From: Hybos culiciformis | Lineage: Eukaryota; Arthropoda; Insecta; Diptera; Hybotidae | NCBI GenBank assembly: GCA_964007475.1 | Contig: OZ023275.1 | Span: 41,969,381-42,033,380, forward strand | Direction of reading: 5' to 3' | Length of the DNA: 64,000 bases | In this document: one piece after another, positions 10,804 through 21,192 of the stretch | How the letters are laid out: each line of letters begins with the position of its first letter | Position numbering within the stretch: position 1 is the stretch's first letter | Notes under the pieces: model-generated | Seen by the model: the letters and a program-made list of their open reading frames with translations, nothing else | Databases searched by the model: none | Told to the model about the DNA's origin: nothing | Translations under genes and position numbers: made by a program

Positions 10804-12672
10804 TCAGCTATAGAGACGTCGGTTGCAGAGATAAGAAAATATTAGATTTACTGCCGTATTTGATAATTTAAAATCAGTTATAAGCTTTTTACAAAGAATA
10901 GAGTGATCAACACTATCAAAAGCTTTGGAGAAATCAAGAAGGAGAAGGACGGAAACTATCTTTCGATCAGTATTAAATCGTATTCTCTCAGTTATGCCCA
11001 ATAATGCAGTGGTGCAACTGAAATAACGTCGAAAACCAGATTGAAATTTATAAATTGCATTGAAAGAGTCGAAATGACATGATAATTAAATTAATATAAG
11101 TTTTTCGCATACTTTAGAAAAAGCAGGCAATATACTTATAGGTCTTAAGTCACAACTACCAGATTTTTTGGGAATAGGAATTATTTTTGCTGATTTCCAA
11201 GCATCTTAAAATACAGAAGTTGTAAAGATAGTATTAATTATATGCAGAAAATGATTATGATATAATGGAAAAAGAAGTTTTAAAAACGAAATAGGGACAT
11301 TATCGAGTCCACATGCATTAGAGGAAATTGACTTAAATGCCTTCTCAAGGTCCATGAGCGAAACATTATGAAAGAAAAAGGAGTCCATTTCCTCAGGAAA
11401 TAAATGATCAGACCGAACAAGAGATGGAATAGATTGGCAAGTAGCAAACTGATTGTTAACTGCGTTGACATCAATAGAATTTGATATTGTTTCAGATGAA
11501 TCTTTAACACCCAAATTGTTAATCTTTTTCCAAAGTACTTTAGATGTTTAGTTCAGATCGAAATATTTAATGCCAAAATTCATTTTGGCATTTCGAGTGA
11601 TTTGAGGATTTGAGTGTATTTATTTTGATATCTTCTGTAAATGCACCAGTTATCATTGGTTTTATTAAGTTGGTAAGATTTAAAAGCTAAATTACGAAGG
11701 TTTTGAGCGTTTTTACATTGTTGATTGAACCAGGGATTCACCTTGTTAATCGAAATAAATTGTTTAAAAGGAACGTGATTGTCTATAAGTTCCAAGAGAA
11801 CGTTGTAAAAAATAACTAATTGAACATTAACATCAGAAGTGGCATAGATTCAAATCCAGTCCTTGTTACATGCATCAGCCAAAAGGAAATCGGTATTAAT
11901 GTTAAAAAAATCACGAAAAATATAATTAGATTCGTTTAGAATTTTGGGAAAATCGTAAGAAATAAAATAAAAGCATGTTTAGATATACAGGGTGACCAAA
12001 ATTGATCTTGACACAAAATCTTAAGGGAATTAGAAGTAAAAAATAATCTAAGAGAGAAGTGCTATGATGGAAAACATCGAAATGAGTATGTACGTTATTA
12101 TGAACTATGTTCAAGTTAAATGGCTCAATAAAATTTTGTTTGATAGTTGAGTTAAATATATTAAGGTTAAAATCTCCCATGATAATAACATCACTGTATC
12201 TGTGGCAGAGAAGATTAAAAATCTCGTACAAGCTATCAATATTACCGGAAGGTCTGTAAATGACACCCACAAGAACCCTCCGTGACTGAAATACAACTTC
12301 AATGAAAATGAATTCTATAATACTAGAGAAATCTGATACAGCAACTATGCGTGCATTGAGTTTATTTGAAACGTATATGGCTACCCCACCACCATGTGCA
12401 GATGCAGGTTGTCTGTCGTTACGATACAATTTATAACCATTTATATGAACTGATCGATTTGAATGAATACCACTTTTAAACCATGTCTCTGAAATACCGA
12501 CAATGTCCAGATAGTTTCCATGAAGAATTTTCGTGAAGTCAGAAAACTTAGGTTTTTTGTAGAGAGGATTAAGACTTTGAACATTCATATGACCAACGTT
12601 TAGTGAATGAGAAAAATTAACTAGCTTAGATCTAAGCACTGAATTGTCACTTGCTACATTATTTGACATCAT
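10804..12672 (-). pseudogene. LINE ORF2 pseudogene, inverted copy (5' two thirds)
   Basis: Minus-strand counterpart of 7700-9561. The endonuclease frame runs 12672 to about 12030, with the same GISETWF, GVIYRPSG, MGDFNLN and the same SKH in place of SDH. It then shifts frame at a T-run one base shorter than in copy A. Reverse transcriptase pieces lie at 11206-11514 and 10804-11001 (LLDFSKAFDSVDHSIL). The YADD half is absent because the copy stops at the gap. The stops after LN (matching 8815-8817), after VF (9157-9159), after ILI (about 9277) and after RRLYS (9559-9561) are the same as in copy A. Those shared lesions show common descent from one already dead copy. Confidence 0.8.
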
Positions 12673-13209
12673 TATGGTATATAAAGCTGGTAAACATCAC
12701 TCCCATCGCCTGTAGATGAGCCTCACAATCACATCCAAAATCGCCTAAAAAGAAAACATAAAGTTTAATGCAAGTTTAATAAACATAATTAATTTTGTTA
12801 AAAACAAAAATCTAAAGTAAAATTTAAAAATACAAAAATTGTAAAATAAAATCTAATTATTTATCTATTACTTATTATATGCATAAGCAAAAAACTACAA
12901 TTTTTTCCTTCTTTTCCTTCTTCCTTCCTTCCTTCTTCTTTTTTTTTTTTTTTTCTATTATTACATTTACAGCGTAAGAATGCGATCAAAAATAAACTGT
13001 AAAATAAAATCAAATTATTGATCCATTATTTATTACAAGTAAAAAAAATAAAAAAAATAAAACTACAATAAAATTCAAAAAAAATAAGAACTAATTCTTT
13101 CCATCTATTAATACATTAACTGCACAAGAATGCAATCAAAAATGATCAGTAGAGAAGAACAGAAAAAAAAAAAAAAAAAGAGAAAAAAAAAAATTAAAAA
13201 AAAGATATT

Positions 13210-13424
13210 TTATTTAGCTGCAGTTGTAGATTTAATACCAGTTTGCCTTTTGTTTTGGTTGGTGGTTCTAGTTGATGAAGCATTATTTGATTTCTTACTT
13301 GATACTTTTGGGTTTCTATCTTCTTCAGGAACTGGGATACAACATGTTCAATTCATTAATATCATATACTTTGGTAACGGAATCGTCGATACCTTTAATT
13401 TCGATATATGAGTTATTGACAGAA
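13210..13424 (-). pseudogene. LINE ORF1 C-terminal remnant, inverted copy
   Basis: Reverse-complement counterpart of 6951-7163, ending at the TAA read from 13210-13212. A third C in the TATCC run (about 13335) shifts the frame relative to copy A. It adds nothing functional but is a useful marker of divergence between the two copies. Confidence 0.5.
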
Positions 13425-13437
13425 TATATATATATAT

Positions 13438-14590
13438 CAGTGGCGAGCGGTCTAAGGTGCTCCAGGTGCAGAGCACACTCTCTTAAAAAATACCTTATCA
13501 AAATAAAATGATAAAAAAAAATTATAACTAGCTAGAGTTTTTAAATCAATATGTTTTTATTTTCAATACATACTGGCAAACAAAAGTACTCTGAATATTT
13601 ACAAAATTCGCGTTAGAATCTGAAAAAAGTAAAAACTAAAAATTTACCATTATCGCACCGCAATTAAAGTTATAACAAATTTTTTGGTGCTAATCAGGTG
13701 CTAGCACAACTTGCTTGAACAAAAATAATAAAGCTTTTTATTTTTCATATAAAAAATTTCCAGCATTGCGCATGCGTAATCATTTTACACAAGCAAAATA
13801 AAAAAAAAAAATCCTTTTGTGTGTTACAAAATTTCTGCACCTCTCTATCAACAAACGAACATTATAAACAATTTCTGATCCTACACAAAAAACTCTAGTG
13901 GAAAACTGTGAAGGTGTAAGCTTTTTATATTGTTTTGTGCTTTTGATGTTTTGCCGCTCAAGGGAATTTTTCTCTCTCTGAACATAAGAACTCTAGTGGA
14001 AAACTGTGAAGGTGTGTTTTGTTTTGTTTTGTGCTTTTGATGTTTTGCCGCTCAAGGGAATTTTTCTCTCTCTGAACATAAGAACTCTAGTGGAAAACTG
14101 TGAAGATATGTTGTTTTGTTTTGTTTTGTGCTTTTGATATTTTGCCGCTCAAGGGAATTTTTCTCCTATGAACATAAGAATGGTAAAATTCTGAAAAGTA
14201 AACTGTTGTAAGTGACAATAATGTTGTCTTTAAAAAAAAATGTTTATTGAAATGTTTTTGTTAAAATTTAGTTTAATGCTTCTCAGGAAAATTTTGGATT
14301 AAAAATATTCTGAACGTAAAATAGTCTAGTTGCGTTTGGTTTGTGTAATTAAATCTCAAAAGGAAATTACAGTAACAAAATGCATGTTGAATTTTTTTAC
14401 ACAGAATATTTTTATTTAAATTTTTTTTTTGAGGAGAAGCACTATTGTTTCAAAACATTATAAAAACATTATAAATTATAATTCACTACAATCTAGATTA
14501 ATAAAAAAAAAATAAAAAAAAAATAAAAAATGGACTCCAAGGGTGGGACAACTCTGCACACCTTCAAATAAAAGTCACCGCACGCCACTG
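13438..14590. mobile_element. hAT-like non-autonomous element A, second copy
   Basis: Reverse complement of 5739-6936, bounded by CAGTGGCGAGCGGT at 13438 and the complement of CAGTGGCGTGCGGT ending at 14590, with TA repeat on both sides. It is about 45 bp shorter than copy A. The main difference is the loss of the segment matching about 5797-5838 (it contains GACCCAGAACC and GAGGACGTAGAGG), so TTGGAGT runs straight into CCATTTTT. The three-unit tandem array is present at about 13890-14185. Confidence 0.75.
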
Positions 14591-14615
14591 ATATATATAT
14601 ATATATATATATATA

Positions 14616-15689
14616 CAGGCCCGGCTCGAGGCGTGTGCGAACTGTGCACTGCACACAGGCGCCAGTAATGAAAAGGCGCCTACAAGTCAATATGAAATTT
14701 AAATTTCAACTAAAACTAACTACAAAATTATCTGAAATTGTTGTCTCGCAAAATTGAAAATGATATTAATCCAGAAAACATTTTAAACTGGATTTATAAC
14801 AATAATGTTGAAGAACTCTTTCCAAATGCACTGATTTAAGGGTATTACCATAAAGGAAATATAAATATGAGAAATTCATTCCATACAAAAAATTCAAATT
14901 TAAAAAAATTAAACAAAAAATATGAAATCAAAAAATATGAAATCGCTATCCCATTATACCTTGTTCGCATTATAATTTACTTATATTCCGGAAAACAAAT
15001 TGCCGTTCGCATTACAATATTTGATGAGAACTGGAATTTGATGATGTATAAAAAACAATTGAGAAAGAGAAAAAATGTTTGTTGTTGAAAATTTTTACTT
15101 TTTATCTCGCTTTTTATCAATTTTATTTTGTTTTTTCTTCATTTTGACTCGAATTTGACAAAAAAAATTGTATCCAACTATAACAAAATTTCAAAAAGTG
15201 AGTGAAAGTAACTATAAATGTAGAATTCCAAACCTGACAAACTGGAATATAAAAGTGGAATATACAAATTCCTTAATATTTTTTATATGATAAATCCAGT
15301 TCATATTCCTGAAATATTCCGGAAAACAGCATATTCCACAAATATTCTCCTAATGCGAACACCATATTACCGACAATTGGGATAGTGATTTCATATAGAC
15401 CGACATTTTTTGTTTAGTTTTTTTAATATGAATTTTTTGTATGGAATGAATTTCTCTTATTTATGCTTACTTTGTGGTATAACTAACTTTACCCGTTTCA
15501 GTTGCTAAAGGTGAGAGAACTTTTCCAAAAATTAAAACTGATCAAAAATTACTTCAGATCAACTATCGGGCAAGAAAAATGGAATTTAGCTAGTGTTTGC
15601 TTTTTGTAGCATTTGAGTATCTAATTGAAAATTTTTTCAAAGGCGCCAATCATTCCTTGCACACACACAAAAAAAACCACGAGCCGGGC

Positions 15690-15692
<3 letters not shown>
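14616..15692. mobile_element. hAT-like non-autonomous element B, nested
   Basis: The termini are CAGGCCCGGCTCG at 14616 and its exact complement ending at 15692 (13-bp TIR). TATATATA stands on both sides, so an 8-bp target duplication is possible but hidden in microsatellite. Subterminal GGCGCC words occur near both ends. An internal inverted repeat is clear: the AGAAATTCATTCCATACAAA region at about 14870 is complemented at about 15440, and GTTCGCATTA words occur on both sides, so a second fold-back unit may be nested inside. The only open frame (14867-15088, Lys-rich) is AT-rich and not transposase-like. The element is absent from the matching TA run of copy A. Confidence 0.7.
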
Positions 15693-15730
<38 letters not shown>

Positions 15731-15895
15731 GCATATATATATATATAATATGTATATATGTATAAACTTTTTTGAGAATTTTTTTTAATATTTTTTTTGG
15801 AATTTTGGAATTTTTGTCGGACTGGTGTGAAGTTATCCACGACTACGCGACCCAAAGACCTCCTACTCAGCACTCCCTACAACTAAGAATCGTGC

Positions 15896-16249
15896 TTTAA
15901 TAGTTCTTTTTCTTGAAAAGTTTCTGTTTTATTCCTCTTTATCGTTCTTGGACGTGCCTCATCACACCTCATATCCGAAGTCGCTTGATTTTTTGATTTT
16001 CCTTTTTTTAATTTTGGAATCATTAGGTAACGTAATATGTAAATATATATATAGATATGTTTTTTTTTATTTTAATTTAATTTTATTTTTTTTTCTTTTG
16101 CTTTAACTGCTTTATTGTTGCTATATTAATGTTGATTTTTTTCACTTTAATATTATTAATTCAATTCAATCTTAGACAAACTATTTGTAATAAATTTTTT
16201 TGTAAAAATAAGGATTTTCCTTTAGATTGCTAAATAAATAAATAAATAA

Positions 16250-16260
<11 letters not shown>
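15896..16260 (+). mobile_element. LINE 3' end with (AAAT)n tail
   Basis: The first 47 bases repeat 10546-10592 exactly, so this is the continuation of the LINE beyond the point where copy A meets the gap. It reads through ATCGTTCTTGGACGTGCCTC and AT-rich 3' untranslated sequence to TAAATAAATAAATAAATAAA at about 16231-16255. A microsatellite-like tail rather than a plain poly(A) is the norm for CR1/L2-type elements. No open frame is present. Confidence 0.75.

Positions 16261-16293
<33 letters not shown>
16231..16293. repeat. (AAAT)n followed by (TA)n microsatellite
   Basis: About six AAAT units (the LINE tail) pass directly into about 19 TA units, ending at TATGCAAGAAAATTGG. The TA run may have grown from the LINE tail. 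Confidence 0.85.
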
Positions 16294-16296
<3 letters not shown>

Positions 16297-17220
16297 AGAA
16301 AATTGGTAAAAAGATTGGCGGCAGTGGTGTGCAACGTTCCCTCTAAGCTGGGCGCGCGGGCGGCCGCCTAGATAAAAAAGGCCATTTGCCCACTCATCAA
16401 TTTGATTTGCCCATTAGAAATAATGCAAAATATCTTTTTTATCAGCGCAAATAAATTTGTCATCATTTTCATTTCGTAAATGCACCCAATTTAGAAATAA
16501 ATTCGTGTATATTTGCATACTGAAGTTATGTCTTTTGACTGTTTTGACAATCCATTTATTTACATTTTTTCTATCCATAAGTATGTGCCTTTTTTCAACA
16601 TTGGAGGCACTATTTGGATATTTAACTATAAGTAAGAATGTTTTTATTTACATTTTTTCCATCAACTTATGCCAAAACAAATAAAAAAAAATATGTTTAA
16701 CAATAGTTACATTAAAAAAAATTTTTTTGGTTAAAATTTGTCCAATTTTTTTTTTAATTTAAAAGATTTGCCCACATTGCATTTTGTACCGCACATGGAT
16801 TTTAAAGATTAGAGGGAACGTTGGTGGTGTGTATACAAAGGTTTGCAATTATACAACGAGCTACCTTGAAAGCCGAGTGATGTAATCAGTAGTAGAATCT
16901 CCAAATTCAACATCTACAATACAGACATGTTACGTTCATTTGGCAAATATAACGAAAAAATTAAAAAAATGTATACAAGAATCATTATCGGAACAATTCA
17001 AGCTTAACCGAAACAATCAACAAAAATAAATCTTCAATAACAACAATAGCAGAAATTGAGCTGCCACAACCACAAAATATGAAACAAAATATAGATATTA
17101 AACTTGTTGACTCAGATAAAAACGATAAAATGCTAGTTTTAAATATTTGTGATTTCGAAAAAATGAATGGTTTCGATGCAAAAATTTCTGCATTGGCAAA
17201 TAATTCACTTCCCAACTCAG
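16294..17220 (+). pseudogene. interrupted coding remnant, first part
   Basis: With the hAT MITE removed, GGCGGCAGTGGTGTG joins TATACAAAGG and reads GGSGVYTKVCNYTTSYLE before a stop at 16883-16885. GVYTKVCNY resembles the C-terminal segment of trypsin-fold (S1) serine proteases, but upstream sequence is LINE tail and no catalytic residues are visible, so this is only a hint. In another frame, 16965-17220 is open for 85 codons (NVYKNHYRNNSSLTE, SSITTIAEIELPQPQNM, DFEKMNGFDAKISALANN). It ends at CCCAACTCAG|GTAGTT, a good donor. Two frames and a stop mean decay, or several exons with unseen splice sites. Confidence 0.4.
16332..16823. mobile_element. hAT MITE with perfect TIR and 8-bp target duplication
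   Basis: The 492-bp element is bounded by CAACGTTCCCTCTAA (16332-16346) and its exact complement (16809-16823). GTGGTGTG flanks it on both sides (16324-16331 and 16824-16831), the 8-bp duplication diagnostic of hAT. Internal sequence is AT-rich apart from a left GC block (GGGCGCGCGGGCGGCC) and has no transposase frame, so it moved in trans. The words GTTCCCTCTAA near hAT termini are widespread in animals. The insertion splits a coding-like stretch (GGCGGCAGTGGTGTG | TATACAAAGGTT). Confidence 0.92.
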
Positions 17221-17293
17221 GTAGTTTATTTTAGAAATATTTAAGAAGTGTATTGTTTATTTTGTACTAACTTTTTACATTTACTTATTTTAG

Positions 17294-17748
17294 ATAATGT
17301 ACAAAATTTAATGAATTCGTCTCAAGAAGCAAATAATATTGCTGGAAATTCTATAACATTCGCAAAATGTACAGCGTCCAAACCATTAGCTCTCAAAAGT
17401 TAGAATGAACCAGCTACAGATTCATTTCATTCGATTAAAGATTGTAATAATTGTGCTGATTTATGTTTAATTCACAGTAAATATGGAGTTGGTGCCACTA
17501 CAAGCACTACTGCTTCATCCACAACCTCAAACCAACAGTTCTTAAGCACTTCATCATCTCCTAATAATCCATTATTATGTTGTAAATTCAAAATGTCTCG
17601 AGGAACTCAAAGTAGTTCCAATTTGCCATCTGCTGTAAAATTGTTAAATTCAAAATCTTCATATGGAATATTGCAACAAAATTCACCAACATTTGATTAT
17701 AATTTATCAAATAAACATCAAAGAGTTCTTATAATAATAAGAATTTAG
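17294..17748 (+). pseudogene. middle exon-like block with one in-frame TAG
   Basis: The 73-bp GT-AG interval 17221-17293 joins this block to the previous one in phase 1 (S-D-N-V across the junction). The frame is open except for TAG at 17401-17403 and closes at TAG 17746-17748. The product is Ser/Thr/Asn-rich, with a Cys cluster (KDCNNCADLCLIHSK), a low-complexity run (TTSTTASSTTSN) and NPLLCCKFKMSRGT. A donor-like A|GTTAGA at 17398/17399 would bypass the stop in the right phase for the next block; CACA|GTAAAT at about 17477 is a stronger donor in the same phase but lies after the stop. No known domain is recognised. It may be a real gene with a sequencing error or alternative splicing, or a pseudogene. 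Confidence 0.45.
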
Positions 17749-18364
17749 ACGTAAATCCTTAGATAATAAACATGTTAAAATTGGGGGTAATCGTCAACAA
17801 ATTATATACGTAATACTGAACTGATAATAGAATTTTTTTTCTTGATCAAAAATAAATATTTTAAATTTCCCCGTCATTTTTTGCTTGTCTTAATTGAAAG
17901 CAAAGGGAGTAGTGGAACAAGGAAGTCGACCGCAGGCGTTTTTTTTTCAACTTTAGTGATGGGGTTTTGTTAGGAACCTTGCAAAATTTCAAATTCACAC
18001 ACCCTTCCATGAGTGTAGATTTGGAAACTCGAAGTTTTTTTTCTAAGTTTTCATTTTTTTAATTTTTTTCACCGAGTAAAACTTTAATTATTTAAATATT
18101 TTAAACTTTTTTATAAATAATTTTTGATATTATTTATTAAAGTTTCATTATGTACTATTGTATAATTAGTCAAATAACTATTGAAACATTATTGAAAATT
18201 TTTGCATTAATTTATCATTTCAATTTTTAAATAAACTCATTTTTATAATTAATTAATAATTTTTGCACAAAACACAGTTTTAATCGATCATTCTATTAAA
18301 ATTATATTTATGTGAATAAATAAACATTTCAATTATATCTAACGCTCATTATTTTTCGTTCCAG

Positions 18365-18684
18365 ATAATTCTAATAACGAACAACTTGTTTCAATCAGTC
18401 ACAATAATAAGGAAAACTTTGGAGATTCTAATAATGATACAAGAACTACGGCTGATAAAATAAAAGACTTAGTGAATTTGTTGAACAACGATGTAGATAT
18501 AAGATCATTGATAGAGCAATTAACAGAAGAAGTTGCGATAGAAAATGTCACAGATGGAGATATATCAATGGAAGAAAATGAAGTAGAAGACATTGACATA
18601 AAAGGAAAGGAACTTGAAGAAAATGTTACAGCAGAAAATGTGGCAGGAAAAAATGTAGCAACAGAAAATCCTATCCAACTTTAA
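18365..18684 (+). CDS. acidic terminal exon-like block
   Basis: The acceptor TTTTTCGTTCCAG|ATAATTCT opens a frame in the same phase as the previous acceptor (both blocks start with AT-AAT, giving D-N after a split codon). It reads 106 codons to TAA at 18682-18684. The protein is hydrophilic and acidic: NNEQLVSISHNNKENFGD, DLVNLLNNDVDIRSLIEQL, then a repetitive ENVTAENVAGKNVATEN tail. No domain is recognised. The consistent phase across two introns argues that these blocks belonged to one gene on the plus strand. A minus-strand frame at 18399-18599 is its shadow. Confidence 0.45.
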
Positions 18685-21167
18685 ATTTAAAAACTGGTAA
18701 GATTTAATCAAATCCTAATTGAACTTCTAGTGAGATATAGTCATGTTAGTCTTGGGAATGGCAAGTTATAATTAAAAATAATCAGTCAATGATGTTTGTT
18801 TAATTTAGCGTTTGAAATTAAAAATTAAGTATAGATTAAAGAATTTTATTTTATAATTATTATTAAGGCTAAATATTTTTAAAATAATGTTATTCCAATC
18901 GAATAAGTTGTATATGGAATTAAAAACTCTTAAAAGTATCTAATTTCCGCAAAATAAACTTTTAATTGGTATAATTAAATTTTATTTATTTTAATTGTTC
19001 CTTAATTCCATATTACATGAAAATTGAAATAATTATTTTGTAATAATTTTATTATTTATAATGAAATAATATAAAATTTTTTTTTTTATTTGTATATCTG
19101 TTTCATGAAATCCTAAAGTTAAAAAGTTTTAAAGTTTTGAAGTTCATATAAACGAAGTCAATAATTTTAATTCAGAATATTAAATTTCGTCAGAACCGTG
19201 AATTAAAAAACAAATAAAATAAAACACAAAGTTCCGGAATTATAGCAAAAAAAAAAAGAAGTCATTATCCAAAATCCTGCAAAATACACCTAAATATTTG
19301 CGTGATAATATTGTGAATTCGTGATTGTTATATATATATGTATATAAATTAAAATATAAAACTTAGGAAACCATTTTTTCTTAATAAAAGTTATTTTTTT
19401 TTATTTATTTTGATTTTATGCTCATACTAAAAAAAGAAATAGAAAACAACATCATAAAAGAACACTTAAGAAATTTCAATGAAAAACTTTTTATAGTTCT
19501 CGTTTTTGATATAATGAACGATCTTTATTTAGAAAATATTTACCAGCATAGAGATCTGAAATTTTATTAATTTAGAAAATAAATATTGTTCTTTAATTCA
19601 GGAAACTTATTTATATAGGTATATTATTATTTTATTTATTAAATGGGAAAATTATAATTGAAATAATTAAGAAGAAAAGTTTTCTGTCTTTAGTTCTTAG
19701 CTTTAAAAGTTCAATTAATAAAAATAAGCGTAAAAAATTAAATTACATCAATATTCAAAAATAATTTTCTTTTTCTAATAAAATTTGATTATTATTTTCA
19801 TGAAACTTTTCTTAATTAAAACGTAATTTTTTTTTTTATAGTTAAAAAAAGCTTAAAGACACTAAAAGTATATATTTTTCTTAATGTTAAATTAATTTTC
19901 CATGAAAAATCATAGTACTTTGTGTTGTAGAAAGAAGTGGTACATTTGATTTACATATTTACATCTTCAACTACATTTACATAGTTTTAAGATTATGTAC
20001 TAAATATTAATTCTTATATAAGTTTACCGGAAGATATTAACTGAAACTAATTCTATATAATAAATATTGAAACTGTAATGTCGTTCATAAACATTATAGA
20101 GATGAATAAACGGTGTTATTATAGATTTATATTTGAATATTTGATCATTAATTATGTATATTCTGCAACTGCCTTTTACAGTATATTTTATTTTATAATA
20201 AATAATTGATAGAAAAGTTTTTGGTTCTACCAGTTAAAAAAAATTCTTGTAATTAATATATTATGCTTGAATAGTTGCATCATAGATTCCAATTAAGTAA
20301 TTTCAATCCCTACGAGTTTTAAAATTATTGTCTGGAAACCGCAAAATATCATAGACTTTGTCCAAAAATAAATCAAAAATTTATTATTATCTTTTTCTTA
20401 TTCAAAACCAAAAATATAAAAGCTTAAAATAATCTGATTAAAATTTTGTTATAATTAAGAAAAACATATTAATTTAAATGATTTAATGTCCTCAAGTAAA
20501 AAAAAATTTATAAAAAGCCTTTTATAACTTTCAATTTAATTAAGTTTTAATGAATAATGTCAAAGATATGAAAAGGGTTAATAAATTATCATGTTTTATT
20601 TTTATTTTTTTTATGGTAGAGAAAACCTTCTAAAAAAAGTTATTTTTTTTTTTATGATTTAATGCCCTGCTGGCAAAAATTATGAGTCTAATAACCCAGT
20701 TCATTGAAAGAAACAAAAAAAAATTTTTTTTATTTTTTGGAAACTCATAAAAAATAAATTCCAAAATAATATAAAATAAGGTTGAATATATATATATGAA
20801 AATTATATGTTGGGTTTTTGGATTAAATTTTATTTTTTGTTTTTCAAAGTATGAATGAAGACATTATTTATATAGATAATATTTCAGGTCTATACTATCA
20901 TTATTACAAAAAATAAATGAATTTCTTCCTATAATATTTTTTTTTTTATTTATTTATTTTATTTAAATTTTTTGTCAATTCAGACAACAAGTATTACATA
21001 TCAATAATAAATTATAACAATTAAGCAAACATAATATAATATAATATTTAAGTACTATCAATTTTGATATTTAGATTATTATGCTAATTAAAAAACAATG
21101 TTTAAAATGTATAAAAAATAAAATTTATTCAATTTTGGCAAATTTTTTTGTTTTTTTGTACAGTTTT

Positions 21168-21192
21168 CTGAAGAAGAAACGAACACCGAAAC
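21168..21192 (+). repeat. CTGAAGA...CCGAAAC motif, possible retroelement end
   Basis: CTGAAGA, a short spacer and CACCGAAAC followed by A-rich DNA resemble the motif in both arms of the 55-kb palindrome and the 3' region of Penelope-like retroelements. It is short, and no open frame of such an element is nearby. Confidence 0.25.

Larger units (their letters stand above)
10793..15897 (-). mobile_element. inverted LINE segment, copy B
   Basis: This is the reverse complement of 9573 down to 5534, including LINE RT, endonuclease, ORF1 remnant, hAT-like A and the 5' boundary sequence. It also carries an extra 1,077-bp hAT-like element (14616-15692). It shares the premature stops of copy A but differs by single-base changes, homopolymer lengths and small indels (for example a 9-base deletion matching 8245-8255, and a 9-base insertion at about 12022). 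At its right end it joins the forward LINE 3' end with a 2-base overlap (TT at 15896-15897). The pattern is explained most simply by an inverted form of 5534-10545; see the findings. Confidence 0.8.

Noticed and set aside
10793..15897. LINE twin-priming as the sole cause of the inverted block
   Set aside because: Geometry fits, but the inverted and forward copies share several stop codons and a nested hAT element. That points to DNA-level inversion, duplication or alleles rather than reverse transcription of an active source.
16965..17220. Naming the 16.3-18.7 kb gene as a serine protease
   Set aside because: Only about nine residues look S1-like; no His, Asp or Ser catalytic motif is visible and the downstream text is unlike a protease.
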